A stretch of DNA of 64,000 nt. Source: Pseudoscleropodium purum (lineage: Eukaryota; Streptophyta; Bryopsida; Hypnales; Brachytheciaceae). Where the stretch lies: contig OZ017797.1 in the NCBI GenBank assembly GCA_963969395.1, positions 16,988,001-17,052,000 of the forward strand, given 5' to 3'. Positions within the stretch are counted from its first letter, which is position 1. Each line of letters opens with the position of its first letter. Both the position numbers and the translations under genes were made by a program. A model generated the notes under the pieces. That model was not told the origin of the DNA. It did no database searches and saw only the letters and a program-made list of their open reading frames with translations. Shown one piece after another: positions 1 to 11,300 of the stretch.

Positions 1-488
1 GCTGCCAGCAGTGAGTGAGGGCCTCGTTTGGAGAGGATTGTAATGGTACTCTGTTTCTGATCAGGAGGAAGGAATTGCTCAGCTGCTGCTTCATGAATAT
101 AATGTCCCTGCGTCGTGAAGAAAATTGCAGTACGAGCTCGCTTATTAATGTTACTCGCCCTCACATACCTTACTTAGCACCTCTCAAAATGTGAAAGGAT
201 TTTAACACAATTCTGGCATTGGAATATAACACGCTTGTGTCTGCTTGCCTCTGGAAGCTAGTACTACGACGTTTTGAGGATAAACTTCACGAAAGGCGAG
301 GGAAGTAACGAGCGATTTTGGTTATCTTTCATGCAGAGTTTCAAGATGGTGAAGGATGATAGAGCACCCTTCGAGAGCTGCGATTATTGGTTTCTGTCTG
401 TGAGGTGATGAAACCGTGAAGCAGGAGCTAGCGCAAGTGCCAACGCGAAGCTGGAATCGTGAAGAAACGGAGAAGAGGTGCCGCAGCA
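1..488 (+). promoter_or_regulatory. Upstream region and probable 5' leader of the LONGIFOLIA/TRM gene
   Basis: There is no coding ORF of note on the + strand before the first exon. This stretch most likely holds the proximal promoter and the 5' UTR of the gene that starts near 489. An in-frame ATG at 459 precedes the preferred ATG at 489 and would add ten residues (a basic stretch, MKKRRRGAAA). No clear TATA box position could be fixed by eye. Confidence 0.4.
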
Positions 489-3400
489 ATGCCCGTGTCA
501 GCAGACCTGCTGAAAGCCTTGGCAGAAGACCCCAAGTCATTGGAACACCAACTGGGCTGCATGGCAGGACTCTTTCAGATCTTCGACAGGCAAGCGCTGG
601 GTCGCCGCTATGGCTCCAAGCGCGTCAGCAACGCCGGCAGTGGTAACTAACTTAGCGCTACTTCACTTCACTCACTCTTCTTGCGTCCCCTGCCCACAGC
701 GCACAATGCAGCTAGTCACGATCTGAATTTTTTGGGATTGATTTTTTTGATTGCAGGTCAATCGCAGCCCACATCAGCCTGCGAGACGCCGCGCCATGAC
801 CACCACCACCACCACCGTCACAACAACAATCCATATTGGATGGTAAGCAAACATGCGCGCAACCCACATTGCCTCTCGAACCTCTCGTGCTAGAAAGTGC
901 CGGTGCGATTGAATGTGTCCTGAATCTCAGATTGGTGGTGACCAATGTCTCTGTGTTGCAGTTTGAGGACGACTCGTCGCAGCGGATTTCGGGCGACAGT
1001 TTCGCAGTCCCCAAGAATGTGGAGCCGCACCACCGCCCTGCGTACTCCGACAGCAGCGAGATTTTCACGAAGTCGTTCGAGACGCCCACGGAGAGTCGCA
1101 CTTCTCCCGACGAGAAATCGAACTTGGACCTGTCGCCCATGTACTCGGAAGAGTCGAGCGTGTGGGATCCATCTCGCGATTGCACGACTTCTCGTTATGC
1201 GAGCTTCGAGCACCACCACGACGAGCGCAGTGAGCTTCTTCATTGCAACAACAAGACACTGAATGTCATCGTTCCCTCGCGCGTCGCGCCCACGTCTGAC
1301 ATCCGCGACATCGTGCGCGCGTCCTTCGAGCGCGACCACCACCAGCGTCCGTCGTTCCCCAGCCACAAGGCGGAGAAGCCGCGCCTCTCGGTGGACGCGA
1401 CCAGCCATGGCCAGTACTTGATGAAGAATTTGCCGCGCTCGGCGTCTGTTGATGGCAAGGACCGGTCATCGGTCGCGGTCGCGGACGCGCCACCTGCAGC
1501 TCGTCACGTACCGGCTGATTTGCCGCGGTCGTCTTCCGTCGGCGGTCGCGGCCCATCGCGAATGCTGTCCGATTGGAAGAACGGACTGCGAAGCTCAGCT
1601 GGTTCCCCGCGCCTCACAAGCAAAGAGCGCGAGGCGCTTCTGCACAAGCAGAAACTCGACGGACGCGACGGACGTGACGTGACGCGCTTGACGGTGGAAT
1701 TGAAAGAAGGCCCGCGGTTATCTGTTTCAGTCGACGACCGCCGCACGTCTGTTGACGCCTCGCCGCGACCGATTTCCCGCTTCCGTGACGAGCTGCAACC
1801 GAATTTCAACCGCGCGGCGGACATCAAAGAGTTTCTTCTGCGCGGGGAGAAGAAAGCGGCCCGCGACGAGCATCGATTCTCAGTGGATGGCACGCGCGAC
1901 GCGCCGCGCGCTTGCATTGCCCCACGCCTATCGGTCGATGGGCGCGATAACGAAACAGGCACTCTCGCAGCACGGAAGCTCAAACTACTCGACCCCAAAG
2001 ATCCCAACAATGACGTGAATTTTTGCAGACAATCTTCCGGACGGAAAGCTTCTAATGTGGTAGCGCGATTGATGGGATTGGACGAGCTCGTACCAAAGGA
2101 AACGACGACCACCACGCCTAACAAAGCGGCAACCAGATTTTCAAACATAGAAACAGAGCTCTACGACCAAGCGTTTCTGCACAATCTCGAGTTCTCACCC
2201 CCGCCCCCGCCATCTCCTCCTGATGACTACGACTACGCGCATCACGCCTCGGATCACGAGGCTTTTCATCACGGGCGTCAGACGCAACGCTTCAATGAGT
2301 CGTCGTCCATTCACGACCATTTCGCTGCCAAGCACCAACAGGAGCTTCATTCCCAAACCAGTACTAACACTACCTCTGAAGGCCTCGCCACGCAGGTGAG
2401 ATCTCGTATAGAACACTGGAATTGGTTCACTTGTTCCAGAGTAGTCTTCGTAGGCAATCAACATTGGTTTGCAATCTCGGGCACAGTTTCTTCTTTCCAA
2501 AAGTGTACCCTTGTTACCTTTCGACTGGGGATTAGTCCGACTCACTTGTGGTGTGTCCCTGGCATGAGCAGCAGCCATATAATTTCAAGGCTCTTACAAT
2601 AACACCGTCCGAGGATCAGGTTGTGAAGCAGCAAGACGAGGAGAGCGTGTATCTTGGCAATAACAACGACGAGCCCAAAGATGCACCTCAGTTAGCGAGG
2701 AAGGCCCCCCAAGGCCGGAGGTCTTTGTGGCATATCTTTGAGGCCATGCAACTCAAGGGTCTGCTGCACGGGTCCTCGCGCCGCAAGCAGGCGGAGGCGC
2801 TGCGGCTACATAACCTGAAAGAGAAGGAGTGCCAGGAAGTGAAGGATTGCCAGCGGCGGTCTCAATCGCTTCCTCCCAGACTGAGCACTAGCGCAGTCGC
2901 CAAGGAGCATCACAGCGAAGTTGAGTTTCACGACCGTGCTCCTGATGTGTTTCCTCGAACGCTTCTGGAGGTTCACAAGAGCTCTCTGCTTGAGCATGCT
3001 CAAGCAGATGGCAGTGAGGAGGCGTTTGTGGTGGTGAAGCCGGTCATTACACGGTCCATGTCGTGTAAAGCTCCCGCTGCTTCGTTTGCTCCGAGTACGA
3101 AACCATGTACTCAACCATGTGGGGTGGTGTTGGCGGACACGGACAGTGCCAGGAAATATCATCCTGCTGATGAGACCACACCCAAAAACCTCAGCAGGTA
3201 TAATCATAGTTTGCACCATTGCTCTTCATTACTTCCAGTGACGTAAGGTTTGGCATATTGAGCAATCCAATTCGTCATTACAAAACCATGAAACCTTGGT
3301 GTTAGACGCTCGTGAGCGATCTCTTGGAACAAGTCCTACGCATTTGGGAAAGACTCAGGTTTGAAGTTTTCTCCAACTGATTGGATCCATTGTTCTGATG

Positions 3401-5852
3401 GGACTGGATGTATTATTGTGTGCAGGGCAATGAGCAAAAGCGTGGGAGCTTATCACAGGGCGGCGGTGAACGAGCAGGAACCCCTTTTGCAACAAGTTCC
3501 AGAGTCTTCTTCACAGAGTACGAATGGGCGGCAGTCCAGGAAGGAACGTGAACGAGGAGTAACTGCAGCAGCAGCGCGCCCGACGAAGTCGATGTCTGAG
3601 TTGCCTCAGCGAGAGCTACAGCAGCGAGACTCTAGCCCTCGCAGTTCCCGTGGGGTGACAGCCACAAACAATTCGCAGGAGAGTCGATCCACTCGTTCAT
3701 GTTCGCCCAGTTCCGTATCGCCGAGGTGCCCAGGAAGCGTCGAAAGTGGAACTACGCGAGTGACGGAGGCTGGCAAAGTGCGGAGGAAAGCAGTGGCTGT
3801 GAAGGACCGGGAAGAAAGCAAAGCGTCGCTGGCGCATTTGAGAGCGAATGCCACCAAGCAAGAGTTTCTCAAGGAGAGAGCCAGTGGGGATCCGGATACG
3901 CCCAGACTGCTGCGGCGCAGCAGCTCCGAGGGCAAGCTGCTCTCCAAGATTGCGGAGAAAACCGCCACTGCAGACAGTGCGAGCTCTGCAAAAGTCAGGA
4001 GTGGAAATTCACCCAGTATGAGTCTGTTGCGGTCCAAGCGGCCTGTTGCTAAAGACACCAGCAAATCGCCCATGAAAACGCGGCCCATGAGTGCTCTGGG
4101 TGGTCTGAAAAGCATCGCCAAAACGAAAGAGCGCACTGTTGGTGGTGAAAATGTGCAGGCATCGAATGTAAATAGACCTGCAAAACCGGATTCTGATTGT
4201 GTCCCTTTAGCTGCGCAAGCACAGCAGCCCACTGAGAGCAAGGCTGGGGGTCTTCAAGCTTCTTCAAGGTGCGAGGTGCGGGCCACTCACGGTGGGGCTT
4301 CGGACCAAAGTGGAGATACAACGCACGCAAATGCAAGAGATCATAGTGTTAGAACGGACCCCAAGGTGAGATTGAGCACCATCACGCTGTTTATATATTT
4401 TCGGTTTTTATCTGATGGCGTAGCTTTTATTTGTGTTCGCATGCTTTTTGTAAACTAAGAATATTAATGGATATTTTATTCTGTAAATGCAGGCTCGGGA
4501 AAAGAGTATAGAAATAGACGAGGGGGTGAAAACACCTCGTGGTGTTTCTATCAAGAAGATCGACTTTTCCGAGGATGCACAAGCGGATGTGGCTGAGCAA
4601 CCCAGTCCTGTCTCTGTGCTGGACAACTCCCATTTTGATGAGGAACTGACGCCCAGTCCAAAGGCGGGCAAGACCAGCGTCGTCAGCCTTCAAGGTATTA
4701 ATAAGCAACCAGTGATCCCAACTCATAACGTCAATTCTTTACCCAGCTTGCTTGACATATCCTTTTCCTTAAAAAATAAGGAATACAATGGCAAATTTTC
4801 CTCCACTTCAATTGCCTCGATTTGCAACTTCACCGCAACTTCACCTTAGAAATTACAGTCTATTGATAGTTTTCTTTAGCCCCTAAAACTCGAGGATCAA
4901 CAACAAGCCCAAATGGAACCTCACGATTTTTAGCATACCGGTCGGTAAGTTAATTACATGCAGGTCGGACTTTCGTTTCATTTCTTTTCTCACCAACACA
5001 TGTAGCGTTCTTCACTGATATAAAAACTGATCAAACCCCGTTTAAACTCTACTGTTTTCACACTCAAACCTCAATCAAGTTGGCCATGACTTCCTGCGAC
5101 CTCATCTGATAGTTTCCCCTCGTACTTACTTATGTGCAGATCAGAGCCAACGACCAGAGAAAGACAGGCGCTGGAGCTCAGCAAGGTTTCTCGACCTAGA
5201 CTTGGAAGAAACCTCACCCTCATTAAAACCACCAGAATCATCACAAGACACCCTCGACACTCCATCTCTCCCAATCCCCCAGCAACCTCCCCACCGCCAC
5301 ATTAAACACCGGCGAGTGTGCCTCAAAGACGCAGACGAAGAGAGCTTATACGTGGAGGAACTTCTCCACGCCTGCAGCTTCCCAACTGAGCTTCAATCTA
5401 GCAACTACGTCATCGACCCCATGACCTTCGACCACCTGGAGAGCCAACGAGGAGACTCAAGTGAACTAGATGCCTTAGACAGACGCATCCTGTTCGACTG
5501 CGTGAACGAAGTGCTGGAGCGCTTGCTGGGGACGCAGTTGAGACCCGAGTTGAGGCCTGGGTTGCGTTGGAACCTGTTGAGGAACCGGCGTGTGGGCGTG
5601 AAGGAGGTCTTAGCTGAGCTTGTCGACATTCCGTGTGCGGCTGCTGAAGATGTGTGTGACACTGTTTATGTGATTCTGCAGAAGGATTTGGTGAAGGGGC
5701 GAGGGCAGCAGTGGTCAGACTACCACACGGAGCTCCAGGAAGTGGGGATTGCAGTGGAGAGAATGATTGTGAAGGATCTGGTGGAAGACACGGTGAGGGA
5801 ACTCAGTGCTTGGAGCAGTGCTTCATCTAGTCGTCGCCAACTGTTTGTCTAG
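489..5852 (+). CDS. LONGIFOLIA / TRM (TON1-recruiting motif) family protein, seven exons
   Basis: Exons are 489-642, 757-842, 962-2395, 2572-3197, 3426-4365, 4493-4694 and 5140-5852. All junctions are GT-AG, phases agree, and the sum (4155 nt) gives 1384 residues. Family motifs appear in order. They are an N-terminal block HQLGCMAGLFQIFDR (about residues 17-31), SDIRDIVRASFERD (about 192), RKASNVVARLMGLDELVP (441-458), RRSLWHIFEAMQLKGLLH (607-624), QPSPVSVLD (about 1116), RRILFDCVNEVLERLL (about 1262), and a C-terminal RRQLFV. In Arabidopsis, LONGIFOLIA/TRM proteins bind microtubules and recruit TON1/PP2A complexes, and they control cell elongation and cortical array organisation. The protein is otherwise low-complexity, rich in Ser/Arg, with a His run in exon 2. 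It is longer than Arabidopsis LNG1 (roughly 900 residues). The ATG at 489 is preferred because MPVSADLLKAL resembles the family start; 459 is the alternative. The exon 4 acceptor is ambiguous by 3 nt (2572 or 2575). I am confident of the family and fairly confident of every exon. Confidence 0.9.
2569..2574 (+). other. NAGNAG tandem splice acceptor at LONGIFOLIA/TRM exon 4
   Basis: Two CAG acceptors lie back to back, so exon 4 may begin at 2572 or 2575. Both keep frame and differ by one Gln residue. This is a known source of single-residue isoforms; usage here is not known. Confidence 0.5.
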
Positions 5853-5882
5853 TTCTTCCAATTGGTTTGATTTTTTTTGTAT

Positions 5883-6415
5883 AGTTCATGTTTGGCTTAG
5901 CTTGTACATGTATTCGCCCCTCCATTTATCATATTCAAATCGCTTTCGTATTTTGAACATCGGTGTTTCTCTGTAATTATAACATTATTCATAACATTTA
6001 TTGTTTCTTACTTAATGTGAGAACTTGTCGATGCTGGTTTATTTTAAAGGGTTTGACCTTCTGTTTGAATTTGCACCAACTGACAATGGCTTTTTTTTCG
6101 TTTAGTTCGTGTGTGCCCAGTGCATGTATTTGCCCCTCCATTCATCATGTTCAGATAGCTTCTGTATTTCAAGCAAGGGTATTTATCTGTAGTCATAACA
6201 TTTTTCGTAACATTTATTTTATCTTCGTTAATATGCGAACTTGGCGGTCTCTGTTACAGGCTTGACCTATTGCTTGAATTTTCAGCAGAATTTTCAGAAA
6301 CTAATCATGGATATGTTTTCTACAGTTCATGTTTGCCCGGCACATCTATTTTTCCCTCCATTATTCAGAAAGACTTTTGACGATTTGGATTTTCACCAAC
6401 TGACAAAAATCATAA
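5883..6415. repeat. ~220 bp tandem repeat, about 2.5 diverged copies, 3' of the LONGIFOLIA/TRM gene
   Basis: The unit starts with an AGTTCATGTTTG-like word at 5883, 6104 and 6324 (spacing 221 and 220). Shared later blocks include CCCCTCCATT..ATCAT, a TAACATT..TTC.TAACATTTA stretch and CACCAACTGACA. The third copy is shortened: its CACCAACTGACA block sits about 70 bp after the unit start instead of about 193 bp, so roughly 120 bp are missing. The first copy begins about 30 bp after the stop codon, so the repeat is probably in the 3' UTR or directly downstream. Confidence 0.75.
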
Positions 6416-8308
6416 TATCCAGCCTACTGGAGTTGAGGGGAACTTGAATACATAACGCTGCTGAAAAACTTAATGGCATGGAGTTTGGTTTGCTGCTTCA
6501 ACATCGTTGCCAATATTCACTCTCTTTTCACTCGATTCAGTCTATGCCTATCAAGTTTTTGGTATCATAAAAAAATTAAGCAATTTGGTGTTTAACCTTT
6601 CAATGAATGCCCAAATCCGTTTAATTTCTGCACATTGTTGCTTATATCCTTGTACAAATATATGATGTAAATATCATCAAATTGATCATAAGGAAAGGTT
6701 CGTTTTGAAGATTCAAGCATACTTGGGATGAACGCAAAAGTTATTTGAACAAAATATCACTCCAAAGCACTTTCTTTATCACCCAGAGCATGAATTTCAC
6801 AGCGATTGGGAATAAAGGATTAAAATGAATGAAATTGTAGAAGGTGATGACTTATATACGAGGGAAAGTATGAACGAGGACAAAACACTTGAGAACCACT
6901 TACACAACAGCTCAAAGTACATCACATCCAAGCAGTAAATATTGAAATTTCGCACAGAAAACGAGGAACATTTGCATTATTTAACCAAGAAATTTAAACG
7001 ATATCTGAAAGTGTAACTTGAATCATTGGAAGCTTGGAACCCCACCTCTAAGAATTGCAGAATTGAATCCACTTGGAAATTGCCCACTTGCGAGAATTGA
7101 AAATTAGTAATTTTACTGTGCACACATGCCTTCCCATTCCAAGGAAGGTCGTGAAGCAATACTGCCTATTCGAACTGGCTCTATTTTGTATCACACTAGT
7201 TTACAAAACTTGTAGACATCAATGTATTATCGCTTTCGACAGGGATGGAATGAAATGATGGCGTAGAACGAAGTGCATCTTTCCAATTACACTAAAACTT
7301 ATGGACCTGCTCATTCTTGTAGCCGAGCTCTCTCAGAAGTCCAAGTACCTACATGAAAAATTCAGAAATTAGGTGTAAACCCCCAGGGATACATACTCAA
7401 ATTTCACGTTAACTGTTTTAGTCATAATCTTGTGACCTAATATCATACTTACCTGCCCACTGTACCGTTCCTTATCTTTCTTTCCGCAAACACGATCCAT
7501 TAGCTTTGGGGGTCCACTAACCTGCAACATCAATGAGAAGTAAAGGTTCAGGTTTGGGCACTTTCAGGCTAGATATTTAAATAAGAACTGCTGTGCTAGT
7601 GCAATTGACAAGAATGGTCCAACCCAGATAACATGGTCTGCGTTCCTCAATGTAAGAGTCTAAAACCACTATGCACAGTCACGTCCCCAAAGCTGTAATA
7701 CCCCACAAAGACATTTCAAAATCCTTCAGTAACACAATATCATTACAATTTAAACAATAAGATGAGTTTAAATATGAAATATACCATTTCTACTATTACG
7801 TAGATTTAGTTTTTTTTTAATATGCAAAAATAAATCTGTATTAACCAATGTAAAATTTATAGGGTTCTAATTGAGTAAATAAAACTTTTATTGGCCAATA
7901 GGATGGAACAATTGTTTCATTGCATAATAAACTTAGTATGGTATCTAAATTCGACAATCCTTATTTTATTTTTATTTTGAGATTCAATAAATTAGATGAA
8001 ACAAAAACTATTTATAGTTTTCTTTGCAAGGTTAATCTTGAATTGGATTGGCAATATCTTGAGCAAAAGGACTTTGTATACCAATGATGAACTTAAACTT
8101 TGAATCAATGGAAATGAGTTATTTTCTATGAATTGTCACCAGAATATAAAGAAATGTGGGATGTGACTACATATAAACTCCACCATCACTAGGAGAAAAC
8201 CCACCCCACCCCCCAGGTTTATTTTAAAAACCTAGTTGTGTTACAAGTGATAGGATTTCCATTAGAAACTGCTTTAAATGCTGTAACAATTGCCAAGGTT
8301 TGAAGCAA
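6416..8308. other. AT-rich intergenic stretch, no gene recognised
   Basis: No ORF longer than about 60 codons and no family motif on either strand. The 7700-8160 part is very AT-rich with short homopolymers. It separates the + strand LONGIFOLIA/TRM gene from the 3' end of the - strand reductase-like gene, so it holds both 3' ends. Confidence 0.5.
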
Positions 8309-11300
8309 CTAAGTTCCCGGGGAGGGGGCGCATGCGATTTCGTAGTCAATAGATTTAGACGTTAAAAATGAAGTAGTTATCGGACTAGAATCGTGTACCA
8401 AAATAAGAGTGCGAGAAGAAGGATGAGGCAGTGCTTTGTAAATCATATCCGCCGTAACGTGCCCCGAACCACCCTGCCATTCTCCACCTCCAATGCTCAC
8501 AGTATAAAACACCTACCCCACGGTCCGCACAGAACCACATGAGTTTGGAGAAGTCGATCATCAATCAAATCCCAATCCAATTTGCAAGAGCTCATTCAAA
8601 CAAGCCAGCAAAGAAAAGTCTCCAGAACCATGACTTGTGGCCTGATGCACCTTAAAATTTGGATGCGTTTGAGATAATTTGTCTAGCTTCTCCTTCAACA
8701 GAATATCCTCTGGGGACTCGGTTTCATAAATAAGCGAGACCTGTCGTACAATCCATTCAGTTCCATATCCAAAAGCAAGACGTTAAACATCATGTACCAT
8801 GTGAGATGTCGCTGCTTCAGGTACACTGGTTTCAATTATACTTTCAACAGGCTACACTTGTAAGAACCCCCCGCAGAAGTAAAGTTAAAAAACCTAGGGA
8901 GGTCAATCCAATCAAGTGTAACAACATTTAAAGCAATTCGCAACATAAAAGAACAAAAAACTTGCTAATTGTAAGGCAGGTAGGTTCTCTATATTACCTC
9001 TAGTAGTGAAGAGCTCTCTACTAGTGAAGGTACTGGGAGACGCTAAATGTCAAGAAGATAACTAAATCGTAACAGACACAAAAATCAAGAATAACACACC
9101 TTGGAGACAGTTGGCACAACAAAACAATCTTCTTATGGTTGATATTGATAATGTGGGGTGGCTGTGCCTCACCTGAGTGTTATCTTTGGGATTTGACATA
9201 ATAGCATTAATCAGCTGCAGCATGTGTGTGATTCCAATATCACCAGCAATCTGCATCCCAATCGCCATTCACTCACGTCAAGAAGCTATTCGGTTCTTAA
9301 AAACAACTACCTTGTTCCTTGTACGCTCTTGGATGAAGTCATGTACCACATCATTGTTACATTCAACTGAATACACGCTAACAGAGTTTCCAATTCTAGA
9401 TGATCTGAACGAAGATGAAGTTGTGACAGCAGAGCAGTCACAACCAAAAGGTTGCATATGAGCTTACCATACCCAAATGTTTTTTCATGTTGGCTTTGTA
9501 CAGCAGCTCTCCGACTGGGCTACATACATCAACAGAGGAATTTAATCAATAAAATCTAGTTGCAACTACAATAGCCGATTCTTACAGTGCATTGAATTGA
9601 AAAGGCACTCCAGAAGAGGATCTTACCCCCTCATTTCAAGTCCATCTCCAGGATTCAGACGAGTAATGCGTTGGCTCATTAAACCTTCCGGAAGGATCTT
9701 CACAAGCGAATCACAGCAGAGAGCCTCAATAACCACTATTGAATCTCTTGAATTTAGAGAGATACAGATGTCTTTCTATCCCATAAGCACTAATCTACTT
9801 GGAATGAACGTGGCCTCGGATGATGCAGGTAGCTCTTCAAAACGTTCTAAGTAGTGCAAAGGAGGTCTCTCACTCTGCCATTCTAGGTAAGAATACAGAT
9901 CGACTGACCTTGATCATAAGGTCGAAGTATCCTTTTGCACGATAATCTGAAATTGGTACATATCTGGATGCAAACACATTGCTTTAGAACATTTCTAAAT
10001 AGAGGATCAGCAATTTCTTCTTAAAAGTCCACAACGACTTCACCCTCTGTATCGCCGTTCTAAGCACAAACACAATTTAGTAGCGGTTTATATGAAGTGA
10101 ACGATTTTGAACTCGAATTCAAAAATCAGAGCTTGCTTCTTCAAGGTGTAAATTATGCTCTTAACATAACTATTATAGCCGGCTCCTCTAAATCATTCCC
10201 TTTCTATACCGCCCCTAAATTATGAATAGGATACATACGAGCGAGTTATCATCTCTTGTCTTCCGCGGCTGTTGACAATCTGAGCTCTGGAAAACAAACA
10301 AGTCATCAAAGTGATCACTGATTGTTAGATCCCTGAGCAAGCCCTACAAACGTGAGACTACAAACTGAAGAGTTAAAAACGGCTATCAGAAGCTAAAAGC
10401 CACAGGATTCGTAAATCTTTGAATCAGAAGGAGTTGTTCCGACCTTAGCAGCAAATGGGATATAGGTTGAAGGCCCAGGCTCTCTTTTGGATCCAGCGCA
10501 AATCTGCGAGATTCAAACATACATAGCGATGACATAATATCCAACTCTACAATTTACACATTCTACATCTGTTCGTTCTTGATAGAGATAAGTTTGTACT
10601 AGAGAGGGTATGAAAGAGGAAACCCAGCATACTATAAGGTTTCTTCTTCCAGGCCCAATGCTTAGCAGACTCCCTGCAGATGAAGGCCCCCAATCCTGGT
10701 TCATCGTGCTCTTCAAAGAACCTGATAAATCACAAACTCTACAGCAAAGCGAGTAGGTATGTGACAAAGCCAGAACAGTTGCTAGACCCTAAAAGCCATC
10801 TCGCTTGAGTATACTTGAAAAAATTACCAAAAAGAGATCCGCTAGGGAATGATCTCATTGACCTTTGGTTTTAATTAATAGAATAGAAATCTCCGGTTCC
10901 AATAAATGCTCTAGAAATCTAAACTTTGGATAGGACGTCGTCGCCTTGATACCCTACAGAACGTCGGGTCGGCAGGGGCGGATCCTAAGCACTAATGTCC
11001 CAGACATGAAAGAAACAGCAATGGAAAAGATTTGATGCATAAAAAAACTAAAGCTTTCTCATACAAGATATGTGGCTAAGATCAAAACCTGAGAATTCTT
11101 GTGTTATGTGCAACTCTGTGATTCTCAATTAACGAAAAATTCACCCAATTCTTCATATTTAAAGCTGCATAGACGACAACACAAATTTAGCTCCCCTTGT
11201 TCTCATTCCAACAAAAGGTCCTGTACTACGAATTCCATTGTAAGGTGTGAAATCAAGAAGCATTAAGAAGACCTACCATGATTCTTGGCTGCTTTAATTT

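Noticed and set aside
1504..2148. 214-codon ORF on the - strand
   Set aside because: Lies wholly inside LONGIFOLIA/TRM exon 3, which carries family motifs; the antisense ORF is a by-product of GC-rich Arg/Ser codons.
3606..4241. 211-codon ORF on the - strand
   Set aside because: Antisense to LONGIFOLIA/TRM exon 5 with no domain; shadow of the real exon.
9177..9461. 94-codon + strand ORF
   Set aside because: Overlaps - strand exon 9173-9250 of the reductase-like gene, whose sequence matches a known family.
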